DNA of 31,159 nt from Pseudomonadota bacterium (lineage in GTDB: Bacteria; Pseudomonadota; Gammaproteobacteria; Xanthomonadales; Xanthomonadaceae). This document shows, piece after piece, positions 24,674 through 31,159 of this stretch. The position numbers and the translations under genes were made by a program. Location: NCBI GenBank assembly GCA_023390905.1, contig JAEWBY010000032.1, positions 1-31,159 on the forward strand, read 5' to 3'. A model generated the notes under the pieces. It did no database searches. It had not been told where the DNA came from and was given only the letters and a program-made list of their open reading frames with translations. The first letter of the stretch is position 1. Each line of letters starts with the position of its first letter.

Positions 24674-24981
24674 ATCAGGACTCGGCCCACGACACGTGGT
24701 ACCTGGCCGCGCTCGGCCGCACGCTGATCTGGGCGCGGCTGCGCGTGCGCGAAGCCGGCACCGCCGAGGTATTCGACAGCGACGGCAACACGCTGACCTA
24801 TGACAGCGAGGACAGCGCTCGTTCGGCCCTGCTCGATGCGGACTTCGTGTCCTACGAGGGCCTGGACGAAGACGACGCGCTCGCGCGCGGCTTCTCGTTG
24901 CGGGAAGTGGCGCCGCCGCGCGCCGATTCGGATGAAGCGTTGCACCCGCTGATGGTGCGTACGCTCGGCGCGCGCGCCTGA
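24670..24981 (+). CDS. Uncharacterised acidic 103-residue protein
   Basis: This small soluble protein is not recognised. It is acidic, with a region rich in Asp/Glu (VFDSDGNTLTYDSEDSARSALLDADFVSYEGLDEDDALARGF). The beta-hairpin-like start (YLAALGRTLIWARLRVREAGTAEVFDSDGNTLTY) recalls small DUF proteins that modify a strand-turn-strand core, but no family can be named. It overlaps the preceding membrane protein by four bases and ends two bases before the paiB-like gene, so the three form a tight unit. Confidence 0.8.
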   Translation: MNQDSAHDTWYLAALGRTLIWARLRVREAGTAEVFDSDGNTLTYDSEDSARSALLDADFVSYEGLDEDDALARGFSLREVAPPRADSDEALHPLMVRTLGARA

Positions 24982-24983
24982 AC

Positions 24984-25604
24984 ATGTACAACCCGCGCGC
25001 GTTCGCCGAAAGCGATCTTGCCGCGCTCGATGGATTGATTGAGCGGGATCCCTTCATCAGCCTGATCACGGTCGATGCCGATGGCCTGCCCTTCGCCAGT
25101 CACCTGCCGGTGCTGTACCGGCGCTCGCAGGATCAGGTGCGGCTGGAAGGCCACTGGGCCCGGCCGAATCCGCAGGCGCGGCATGCGGGCGCGGCGCTGG
25201 CGATCGTGCACGGCCCGCACGCATACGTGTCGCCCGGCTGGTACGCCGACAAGGAGGCCGCCGCGCGCGTGCCGACCTGGAATTACGCCGTCGCGCATCT
25301 GCGCGGCCGTCTGGAAGCCTTCGACGATGAAGCTGCACTGGGCGATCTGGTCGATCGACTGAGCCGGCACCACGAAGCGCGCGTCGGCCAGGACTGGCGG
25401 TTCGAGATCCAACGCGAGGATCATCGCCGGCAACTGCGCGGCATCGTCGGGTTCCGCCTGCACGTCGATGCGATCGCCCTGAAGTTCAAGCTCTCGCAGA
25501 ATCATCCCGATGCCAACGTGACCGGCGCCGCCGATGCGCTCGATCGACTGGGACAGCACGAAGTCGCGCACCTGATGCGCGATCGCCTTGCGCGACGCCC
25601 GTAG
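24984..25604 (+). CDS. PaiB-family FMN-binding protein
   Basis: The 206-residue product has the split-barrel flavin-binding fold of the PaiB family, first described as a negative regulator of sporulation and degradative enzymes in Bacillus. Characteristic stretches are MYNPRAFAESDLAALDGLIERDPFISLIT, LPFASHLPVLY, LEGHWARPNPQAR, the AYVSPGWYADKEAAARVPTWNYAVAHLRGRLE core and the KFKLSQN near the C-terminus. Annotation as a transcriptional regulator is traditional, but an enzymatic role with FMN or a related cofactor is equally possible. It is the third gene in a compact set with two unknown small proteins. Confidence 0.9.
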   Translation: MYNPRAFAESDLAALDGLIERDPFISLITVDADGLPFASHLPVLYRRSQDQVRLEGHWARPNPQARHAGAALAIVHGPHAYVSPGWYADKEAAARVPTWNYAVAHLRGRLEAFDDEAALGDLVDRLSRHHEARVGQDWRFEIQREDHRRQLRGIVGFRLHVDAIALKFKLSQNHPDANVTGAADALDRLGQHEVAHLMRDRLARRP

Positions 25605-25620
25605 CGCGCTTCACTCCGGC

Positions 25621-25632
25621 GTCCGCGCGGAC
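25621..25632. promoter_or_regulatory. 12-bp palindrome upstream of the SDR gene
   Basis: GTCCGCGCGGAC is perfectly self-complementary. It ends five bases before a TACACT -10-like hexamer (25638-25643), which lies 22 bases upstream of the SDR start. It covers the space between -35 and -10, a usual place for a repressor site. The regulator is unknown. Confidence 0.4.
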
Positions 25633-25665
25633 TGATCTACACTGCGGCAAACGCTGGGAACCCGC

Positions 25666-26454
25666 ATGGATCTGAATCTCTCCGGCCGTCGCGCACTGGT
25701 CTGCGGCGCATCCGAAGGCATTGGCCGCGCCACCGCGCACGAACTGGCCCTGCTCGGCGCCAGCGTCACCGTGCTGGCGCGTCGCGCTGAGGTGCTGAAG
25801 GACGTGGCCGAATCGCTGCCGCGCACGCACGGCGACCAGCAGCATGGTTGGATCACGGCGGACGTGGCCGATCACGCGGGGTTGCAGGCCGTGCTCCTGG
25901 CCCATCTGCGCGATCAGCCCTGCCATATCCTGATTAACAACAGCGGCGGTCCACCGGGCGGGCGCGCAATCGATGCATCGGCGGTCGAGTACCTCGACGC
26001 CTTCCGCCATCACCTGCTCGCCAACCAGTTGCTTGCACAGGCGCTGGTGCCGGGGATGCGCACGGCCGGCTGGGGCCGCATCGTCAACGTCATCTCGACC
26101 TCGGTGAAGGAACCGATTCCCAACCTGGGCGTGTCCAACAGCATCCGGGGGGCGGTCGCGAGCTGGGCCAAGACGCTGTCGCGCGAACTCGGCGGCGACG
26201 GCATCACGGTCAACAACGTGCTGCCGGGCTACACGCGCACACGCCGCCTCGAACAGATCCTCGCCGATCGCAGCGCCGCGACCGGCCAGGACGAAGCGGC
26301 CGTCGCGCGCGGCATGCTGGCGACCGTTCCGGCGGCGCGGTTCGCCGAAGCCGGCGAAATCGCCGCCGCCATCGCCTTCCTCGCCTCGCCCGCCGCCGGC
26401 TACATCAACGGCGTGAGCCTGGCCGTCGATGGCGGGCGCATGCATTCAATCTGA
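25666..26454 (+). CDS. Short-chain dehydrogenase/reductase-like protein with degenerate active site
   Basis: The 262-residue product has a Rossmann fold with the cofactor-binding GASEGIG (14-20), the NNSGG stretch (about 91-95), Asn120 and the SDR C-terminus (YINGVSLAVDGGRMHS). Ser144 (VISTS) is in the catalytic place, but the tyrosine expected 13 residues later is Ser157 and the lysine four residues on is Arg161 (SNSIR). Such BKR-like proteins without the YxxxK motif are a known SDR subgroup. It is the first gene of the set leading to the kynurenine-degradation enzymes and may act in that pathway, but no reaction can be named. GGGAA precedes the ATG by about seven bases. Confidence 0.9.
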   Translation: MDLNLSGRRALVCGASEGIGRATAHELALLGASVTVLARRAEVLKDVAESLPRTHGDQQHGWITADVADHAGLQAVLLAHLRDQPCHILINNSGGPPGGRAIDASAVEYLDAFRHHLLANQLLAQALVPGMRTAGWGRIVNVISTSVKEPIPNLGVSNSIRGAVASWAKTLSRELGGDGITVNNVLPGYTRTRRLEQILADRSAATGQDEAAVARGMLATVPAARFAEAGEIAAAIAFLASPAAGYINGVSLAVDGGRMHSI

Positions 26455-26510
26455 TTACGCGGCATCGCAGCGCAACACGCCCTCGCACACGGACGCGCTA
26501 GGCTGGGCGC

Positions 26511-27941
26511 ATGCAGACACTGACGCACTGGATTGACGGTCAGGCCCGGCCCGCGCGCTCGGGCCGCTGGCGCGATGTGCATGCGCCCGCCGATGGCACC
26601 ACCTACGCACGGCTCGCCGACGGCGACGCGGCCGACGTGCACGCCGCCATCGCCGCCGCCGAACGCGCGCAGCCCGGCTGGTCATCGCTGCGCAATTCCG
26701 AACGCGCGGCCTGGCTGGAACGGTTGGCGAACGCGCTCGAACAGCGGCTGGAGGATTTCGCACGCGCCGAATCACGCGATGCCGGCAAGCCGATCCGCCT
26801 GGCCCGGACGGTCGAGATCCCGCGCGCGATCGCCAACCTGCGCTTCTTTGCGCACGCGGCAACGCAGTTCGGCAGTGAGTCGCACCACGGCGAGGCAGGA
26901 CTCAACTACACGCTGCGGCTGCCGCTGGGGGTGGTGGCGACGATCTCGCCGTGGAATCTGCCGCTATACCTGTTCACGTGGAAAATCGCGCCCGCGCTCG
27001 CGGCCGGCAACACGGTCGTGGCCAAGCCCTCGGAGGTCACGCCGCTGACCGCGACGATGCTGGGCGAACTGGCCGCCGCGATTGGATTTCCCGCCGGGGT
27101 CCTCAACATCGTGCATGGCGGCGGTCCGGACGTGGGCGAACCACTGGTGACCGATCCACGCATCAAGGCGGTGTCCTTCACCGGCAGCACGCGCGTGGGC
27201 CAACGCATCGCCGCGCTCGCCGCGCCGTCACTGAAGAAGGTGTCGCTGGAACTGGGCGGCAAGAACCCGACCCTCGTGTTCGCCGACAGCGACTGGCGCG
27301 GGCAGCTGGATCTGATCGTGCGTTCCGCATTCCAGAATTCGGGCCAGATCTGCCTGTGTGGATCACGCCTGCTGATCGAACGCTCGATCCTCGACGAATT
27401 CCGCGACGCCTTCGTCGAACGCGCGCGTGCGCTGAAGCTCGGCGATCCTTCCGACGAATCCACCGATCTCGGCCCGCTTGTTTCGCAGGCGCACTTCGAC
27501 AAGGTCAGCGCTTGCCTGCAACGTGCGCGCGAGGACGGCGGTCGCTTCCTGCTGGATGGGGATCGGCCTGCGCGCGGCGGCTGGTTCATCGGCCCGACCC
27601 TCATCGAAGGGCTCGGCCCGGACTGCGCGAGCAACCGGGAAGAGATCTTCGGCCCGGTGGCGACCCTGCAATCCTTCGGCGATGAACAGGAAGCGCTGCA
27701 CCTGGCCAATGCCTGCGATTACGGACTGGCGGCGATGATCTGGACCGGGGATCTGGCCCGCGCCCATCGGCTCGCCGCGCGCGTGCAGGCCGGCATCGTC
27801 TGGATCAACACGTGGCTGATGCGCGACCTGCGCACGCCGTTCGGCGGCATGGGCCAGTCCGGGCTGGGACGTGAAGGCGGCGCGGACGCCATGCGCTTCT
27901 TCACCGACGCCCGTAATGTCACCGTGCCCACGGGCGGATGA
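26511..27941 (+). CDS. nbaE: 2-aminomuconate 6-semialdehyde dehydrogenase (NbaE-type)
   Basis: This NAD-dependent aldehyde dehydrogenase would oxidise 2-aminomuconate semialdehyde, produced by ACMS decarboxylase, to 2-aminomuconate. The 476-residue product shows the family residues Asn149 (ISPWNLP), the NAD-binding FTGSTRVG (223-230), Glu247 (LELGGKNP) and the catalytic Cys281 (GQIC). General family membership is certain; the substrate is assigned because 2-aminomuconate deaminase, 3-hydroxyanthranilate dioxygenase, ACMS decarboxylase and kynureninase follow directly. The LRTPFGGMGQSGLGREGG ending is typical of the HMSDH/AMSDH group. No Shine-Dalgarno is seen; a TAGGCT hexamer ends six bases before the ATG. 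Confidence 0.88.
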   Translation: MQTLTHWIDGQARPARSGRWRDVHAPADGTTYARLADGDAADVHAAIAAAERAQPGWSSLRNSERAAWLERLANALEQRLEDFARAESRDAGKPIRLARTVEIPRAIANLRFFAHAATQFGSESHHGEAGLNYTLRLPLGVVATISPWNLPLYLFTWKIAPALAAGNTVVAKPSEVTPLTATMLGELAAAIGFPAGVLNIVHGGGPDVGEPLVTDPRIKAVSFTGSTRVGQRIAALAAPSLKKVSLELGGKNPTLVFADSDWRGQLDLIVRSAFQNSGQICLCGSRLLIERSILDEFRDAFVERARALKLGDPSDESTDLGPLVSQAHFDKVSACLQRAREDGGRFLLDGDRPARGGWFIGPTLIEGLGPDCASNREEIFGPVATLQSFGDEQEALHLANACDYGLAAMIWTGDLARAHRLAARVQAGIVWINTWLMRDLRTPFGGMGQSGLGREGGADAMRFFTDARNVTVPTGG

Positions 27942-27947
27942 AGCGTC

Positions 27948-28026
27948 TTCCGCTTGGCGGAACTTGCCGCTTCGGCGCAAACTAAGCGCACTGACACCAC
28001 GACTGCCGCCGGCAGTTCCCGGCGGC
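27948..28026 (+). promoter_or_regulatory. Three small hairpins between nbaE and the carbonic anhydrase gene
   Basis: In the 119-base gap, TTCCGC/GCGGAA (27948-27962), GCCG/CGGC (27966-27976) and GCCGCCGG/CCGGCGGC with loop CAGTTC (28005-28026) can each pair perfectly. None has a T-run. They may mark an attenuation, processing or promoter region in the middle of the cluster. Confidence 0.4.
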
Positions 28027-28060
28027 GCGCAAGCGCCCCGCCCTCAACCGGAAGCCGCCC

Positions 28061-28726
28061 GTGAGCGATCTCGAAGACCTGCTGCGCAATAACCGTGAAT
28101 GGGCCGAACGGATCAAGCATGAAGATCCGGGATTCTTCAAGCGCCTGTCGCAACAGCAATCCCCGCGCTATCTGTGGATCGGCTGCTCCGATTCGCGCGT
28201 GCCCGCCAACCAGATCCTCGGACTGGATCCGGGTGAAGTATTCGTCCACCGCAACATCGCCAACGTCATGTCGCACGGCGATCTGAACTGTCTGTCGGTG
28301 ATCCAGTTCGCGGTCGACATCCTCAAGGTCGAGCACATCCTGCTGGTCGGCCACTACGGTTGCGGCGGCGTGCATGCGGCGCTGACCGGCGCGCGCGTGG
28401 GCCTGGCCGACAACTGGCTGCGCCACGTCGCCGATGTCGCCACCAAGCACACCGAGCTGCTGGGCGAGGTCGATACCGAATCGCTGCGCCACGCCCGCCT
28501 GTGCGAACTCAACGTGATCGAGCAGGTCTTCAATGTCTGCCAGACCACCGTCGTGCAGGATGCCTGGGCGCGCGGGCAGCCGTTGTCGGTGCATGGCTGG
28601 GTCTACAGCCTGTTCGACGGCCGCGTGCGCGAACTGGGCATGGACGTGGATTCCCAGGAGGCCCTGCAGCCGGTCTACGCGCGCGCGCTGGCCGGCATTC
28701 CGCCACGGATGAAGTTCGATGACTGA
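28061..28726 (+). CDS. can: Beta-class carbonic anhydrase
   Basis: This zinc enzyme interconverts CO2 and bicarbonate. The 221-residue product has the beta-class zinc site Cys42, His98 and Cys101 (GCSDSR and GHYGCGG) with the Asp44/Arg46 dyad. The length and the MSDLEDLLRNNREWAERI start are those of the Can-like group. The start codon is GTG, with GGAAG about six bases upstream. It overlaps the following RidA gene by eight bases, so it is translated with the kynurenine-degradation enzymes. ACMS decarboxylase in the same cluster releases CO2, which offers a reason for the gene's position (inference). Confidence 0.95.
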   Translation: MSDLEDLLRNNREWAERIKHEDPGFFKRLSQQQSPRYLWIGCSDSRVPANQILGLDPGEVFVHRNIANVMSHGDLNCLSVIQFAVDILKVEHILLVGHYGCGGVHAALTGARVGLADNWLRHVADVATKHTELLGEVDTESLRHARLCELNVIEQVFNVCQTTVVQDAWARGQPLSVHGWVYSLFDGRVRELGMDVDSQEALQPVYARALAGIPPRMKFDD

Positions 28727-29150
28727 AGGCATCCACGCCGATCGCGCCCCCGCGCCCGTGGGTGCGTATCCGCACGCGCGGCGCGTCGGCGGACTGCTGT
28801 TCCTGTCCGGCATCGGCCCGCGCGATCCGGCGACCAACGCCATCGTCGGCAACGTCCATGACGCCGACGGCCACCTCATCAGCTACGACATCGAAGCGCA
28901 GACGCGGGCGGTGTTCGCCAACGTGCGCAGCGTGCTCGAAGCCAGCGGCGCGCGCTGGGAAGATCTGGCCGATGTCACCGTGTATCTCACCGACATGGCG
29001 CGGGATTTCCGCATCTACAACCAGGTGTGGAGCGAGTTCTTTCCCGAGCCGGCGCGCGCGCCCTGCCGCACCACGCTCGGCATCACCTCTCTGCCCACGC
29101 CGATCGCCATTGAACTGAAGTGCATCGCCGCCCTGCCCGAGGATCGCTGA
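28719..29150 (+). CDS. nbaF: RidA-family 2-aminomuconate deaminase (NbaF-type)
   Basis: RidA-fold enzymes hydrolyse enamines and imines; in this pathway the member deaminates 2-aminomuconate to 4-oxalocrotonate/2-oxo product with release of ammonia. The 143-residue protein has the RidA core: PAPVGAYPHARRVGGLLFLSGIGPRDPATN, the FANVRSVLEASGARWEDLADVTVYLTDM stretch, the Arg in RAPCRTTLGI and the C-terminal IAIELKCIA. The role is drawn from its place between nbaE and nbaC, because ordinary housekeeping RidA is shorter and not in such clusters. It overlaps the carbonic anhydrase gene by eight bases and ends one base before the dioxygenase gene. Confidence 0.88.
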   Translation: MTEGIHADRAPAPVGAYPHARRVGGLLFLSGIGPRDPATNAIVGNVHDADGHLISYDIEAQTRAVFANVRSVLEASGARWEDLADVTVYLTDMARDFRIYNQVWSEFFPEPARAPCRTTLGITSLPTPIAIELKCIAALPEDR

Positions 29151-29151
29151 C

Positions 29152-29682
29152 ATGCTGCCCGGCCCGCTCAACCTGCACGCCTGGATCGAGGAACACCGCC
29201 ACCTGCTCAAGCCGCCGGTGGGCAACAAGGTGGTGTACGCCGGCGATTTCATCGTGATGGTGGTCGGCGGCCCGAACCAGCGCACCGACTACCACTACGA
29301 CGAAGGCCCGGAATGGTTCTATCAGATCGAAGGCGAGATGGTGCTGAAAATCCAGGAAGACGGCGCCGTGCGCGACATTCCGATCCGTGCCGGGGAAACC
29401 TTCCTGCTGCCGGCACGCGTGCCGCACTCGCCGCAACGGATGCCGGACAGCATCGGACTGGTGATCGAGCGCCGCCGACTGCCGCATGAGCAGGACGGCC
29501 TGATGTGGTTCTGCGAACGCTGCAACCACAAGCTCTACGACGAGTACTTCGCGCTGAAGAACATCGAGACGGATTTTCCCCCGGTCTTCGATCGCTTCTA
29601 CTCCTCGCGCGAACTGCGCACCTGCGAGGCATGCGGGCACCTCAACCCCGCCCCCGCCCGCTACGTGATGCCCGATACCTGA
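29152..29682 (+). CDS. nbaC: 3-hydroxyanthranilate 3,4-dioxygenase
   Basis: This iron(II) enzyme opens the ring of 3-hydroxyanthranilate to 2-amino-3-carboxymuconate semialdehyde (ACMS). The 176-residue cupin has the iron ligands His48, Glu54 (DYHYDEGPEWFYQ) and His92 (RVPHSPQR). At the C-terminus a rubredoxin-like metal site is formed by Cys121/Cys124 (CERC) and Cys158/Cys161 (CEAC), as in the Cupriavidus enzyme. The extra cysteine pairs mark the bacterial form; mammalian enzymes lack them. It follows nbaF with a one-base gap, and ACMS decarboxylase lies 135 bases downstream. Confidence 0.96.
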   Translation: MLPGPLNLHAWIEEHRHLLKPPVGNKVVYAGDFIVMVVGGPNQRTDYHYDEGPEWFYQIEGEMVLKIQEDGAVRDIPIRAGETFLLPARVPHSPQRMPDSIGLVIERRRLPHEQDGLMWFCERCNHKLYDEYFALKNIETDFPPVFDRFYSSRELRTCEACGHLNPAPARYVMPDT

Positions 29683-29726
29683 AAGCGACGTCGTTCCGTG
29701 CCGGAGGGCTTCGGCTCCATCGGCCA

Positions 29727-29750
29727 TTCACCCACGTGGTCGCACGTGAA
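29727..29750. promoter_or_regulatory. Dyad with paired CACGTG elements upstream of the ACMS decarboxylase gene
   Basis: TTCAC (29727-29731) and GTGAA (29746-29750) bracket two CACGTG hexamers at 29733-29738 and 29743-29748, whose starts are ten bases (one helical turn) apart. This is the only clear repeat in the gap between the dioxygenase and decarboxylase genes and may bind a regulator. Confidence 0.4.
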
Positions 29751-29817
29751 GCGCCCGCAAGCGTATCCACGGCATCGCAGCATGCCGCCCGCCTGACCGT
29801 CGGCTACACTCGCGGCC

Positions 29818-30834
29818 ATGCTCAAAATCGACACGCACGCGCATTTCCTGCCCCGCGACTGGCCCGACCTGGCGAGCAAATACGGTGACGTGCGCTTTCC
29901 GGTGATCCACCACGGCGATGACGGACGCCACCGCATCTACAAGGACGGCAAGTTCTTCCGCGAGATCTGGCCCAAGACCTGGGATCCGATCGAGCGCATC
30001 GCCGATTACGCCAAGTTCGGCGTGCAGGTGCAGGTGATCAGCACGGTGCCGGTGATGTTCAGCTACTGGGCCAAGCCGCACCACGCGCTCGAACTGCACC
30101 AGGCCCTCAACGACCACACCGCCGAAGCCTGCCGCGCGTATCCGAAACATTACGCGGGCATCGGCACGGTGCCGATGCAATCGCCGTCGCTCGCGATCCG
30201 CGAACTCGAACGCTGCATGGACCAGCTGGACCTGCAGGGCGTGCAGATCGGTTCGCACGTCAACGATTGGAACCTCGACGCGCCGGAGTTGTTCGAGTTC
30301 TTCGAAGCGGCGAGCGAACTCGGCGCTGCGATCCTCGTGCATCCGTGGGACATGATGGGCAGCGAGTCGATGCCGAAGTACTGGCTGCCGTGGCTCGTGG
30401 GCATGCCCGCCGAGCAATCGCGCGCCGCGTGCTGCCTCGTCTTCGGCGGCGTGCTCGAACGCTTGCCGAACCTGCGCATCTGCATGGCGCACGGCGGCGG
30501 CAGCTTCCCGTACACGATCGGCCGCATCGAGCATGGCTTCAACATGCGCCCGGACCTCGTCGCCACCGACAATCCGCGCAATCCGCGCGATTACATCTCG
30601 CGCCTGTATTTCGATTCCTGGGTCGCCGACCCGCGCGCACTGCAATACCTGCTCGACACCTGCGGTGCGCGCCGCGTGATGCTCGGCACCGACTATCCCT
30701 TCCCGCTCGGCGAACAGGAACCCGGCGCCGGCATCGCCGCGCTCGCGTTGAACGAAGCCGAGCAGGCCCGCCTCTACCACGGCACCGCGCTGGAATGGCT
30801 GGGGCTGCACGCCTCGCGTTTCGCGAACGCCTGA
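29818..30834 (+). CDS. nbaD: 2-amino-3-carboxymuconate-6-semialdehyde decarboxylase (ACMSD)
   Basis: ACMSD removes CO2 from ACMS, diverting it from non-enzymatic closure to quinolinate and into the catabolic branch. The 338-residue amidohydrolase-fold protein has the metal ligands His7, His9 (DTHAHF), His175 (LVHPWDMMG) and Asp292 (GTDYPFP), with His225 (CMAHGGGSF) as the catalytic histidine; positions agree with the Pseudomonas enzyme to within two or three residues. A TACACT hexamer ends seven bases before the ATG and no Shine-Dalgarno is visible, so the message may begin at the start codon. A paired CACGTG element lies further upstream. Confidence 0.95.
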   Translation: MLKIDTHAHFLPRDWPDLASKYGDVRFPVIHHGDDGRHRIYKDGKFFREIWPKTWDPIERIADYAKFGVQVQVISTVPVMFSYWAKPHHALELHQALNDHTAEACRAYPKHYAGIGTVPMQSPSLAIRELERCMDQLDLQGVQIGSHVNDWNLDAPELFEFFEAASELGAAILVHPWDMMGSESMPKYWLPWLVGMPAEQSRAACCLVFGGVLERLPNLRICMAHGGGSFPYTIGRIEHGFNMRPDLVATDNPRNPRDYISRLYFDSWVADPRALQYLLDTCGARRVMLGTDYPFPLGEQEPGAGIAALALNEAEQARLYHGTALEWLGLHASRFANA

Positions 30835-30845
30835 TTGCACTCGAC

Positions 30846-31159
30846 ATGACCGACGCCCTCTTCGACATCGACCGCATCCGCGCCCTCGATGCCGCCGACC
30901 CGCTGCGCGCCTTCCGCGACGACTTCCACATCCCGCTGCACGACGGTGCGCCGCAGGCGTATTTCTGCGGCAACTCGCTCGGCCTGCAACCGAAGGGCGC
31001 GCGCGCGATGGTCGAGGAAGTGCTCGACAAATGGGCGCGCGATGCGGTCGAAGGCCACTTCCTCGAACCTGCGCCGTGGATGCCGTATCACGGGCTCGTG
31101 CGCGATGCGTTGGCGGGTGTGGTCGGTGCGGAGCCGAGCGAAGTCGTCGCGATGAACAC
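30846..31159 (+). CDS. kynU: Kynureninase (N-terminal part; cut by the window end)
   Basis: Kynureninase is a PLP enzyme that splits kynurenine or 3-hydroxykynurenine to (3-hydroxy)anthranilate and alanine. Only the first 104 codons are present; the frame stays open to the window end. The start reads MTDALFDIDRIRALDAADPLR, followed by the family motif YFCGNSLGLQPKGAR and then EVVAMNT, where the PLP-binding domain begins. It lies 11 bases after the decarboxylase gene and completes the run from kynurenine to 2-aminomuconate catabolism. The PLP lysine lies outside the window. Confidence 0.93.
   Translation, partial: MTDALFDIDRIRALDAADPLRAFRDDFHIPLHDGAPQAYFCGNSLGLQPKGARAMVEEVLDKWARDAVEGHFLEPAPWMPYHGLVRDALAGVVGAEPSEVVAMN

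Overview
The window reads as a chromosomal segment of a GC-rich gammaproteobacterium of the Xanthomonadales (Lysobacter/Luteimonas/Xanthomonas relatives). The reasons are the gene order bamE-rnfH-ratA-smpB-ssrA, a lexA-imuA-imuB-dnaE2 mutasome, a Xanthomonas-type proline iminopeptidase with its triad at the usual residue numbers, and a bacterial kynurenine/2-aminomuconate route. Both strands are densely coded, and no insertion sequence, prophage, CRISPR array, tRNA or rRNA was seen. The right end cuts through kynU. The genus is an inference.

Region 1 (1-2483): outer-membrane assembly lipoprotein bamE, then rnfH and ratA on the opposite strand, then smpB and the tmRNA gene ssrA. SmpB and tmRNA are partners in trans-translation. 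A heptanucleotide tandem repeat lies between them, and ssrA has its own promoter and terminator.

Region 2 (2484-9686): an SOS-type mutagenesis operon on the minus strand, lexA-imuA-imuB-dnaE2-alkB, with overlapping or nearly touching genes. A perfect inverted repeat just upstream of lexA is a likely LexA operator and does not look like the E. coli SOS box. A YefM/RelE-like toxin-antitoxin pair is transcribed divergently from the same intergenic region, where it has its own palindrome.

Region 3 (9698-15858): sugar O-acetyltransferase and the RNA-binding protein Tex (minus strand), proline iminopeptidase and an unknown gene (plus strand), then a YdcF-like membrane protein and an OmpA-family lipoprotein (minus strand).

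Region 4 (16013-22807): photolyase directly behind dnaB, and the ribosomal operon rpsF-rpsR-rplI. That operon has a recognisable promoter, a structured leader that fits the S6:S18 autoregulatory RNA motif, and a terminator. A secreted DUF885 protein and an IscA-type Fe-S carrier follow. A perfect DnaA box lies upstream of dnaB.

Region 5 (22917-31159, plus strand): asnS, two small unknown genes, a PaiB-like flavin-binding protein, and then a catabolic cluster: SDR, 2-aminomuconate semialdehyde dehydrogenase, beta-carbonic anhydrase, RidA-type 2-aminomuconate deaminase, 3-hydroxyanthranilate 3,4-dioxygenase, ACMS decarboxylase and kynureninase (partial). Together these degrade kynurenine through 3-hydroxyanthranilate and 2-aminomuconate. 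The carbonic anhydrase may handle CO2 released by the decarboxylase. Kynurenine monooxygenase and tryptophan dioxygenase would have to lie outside the window.
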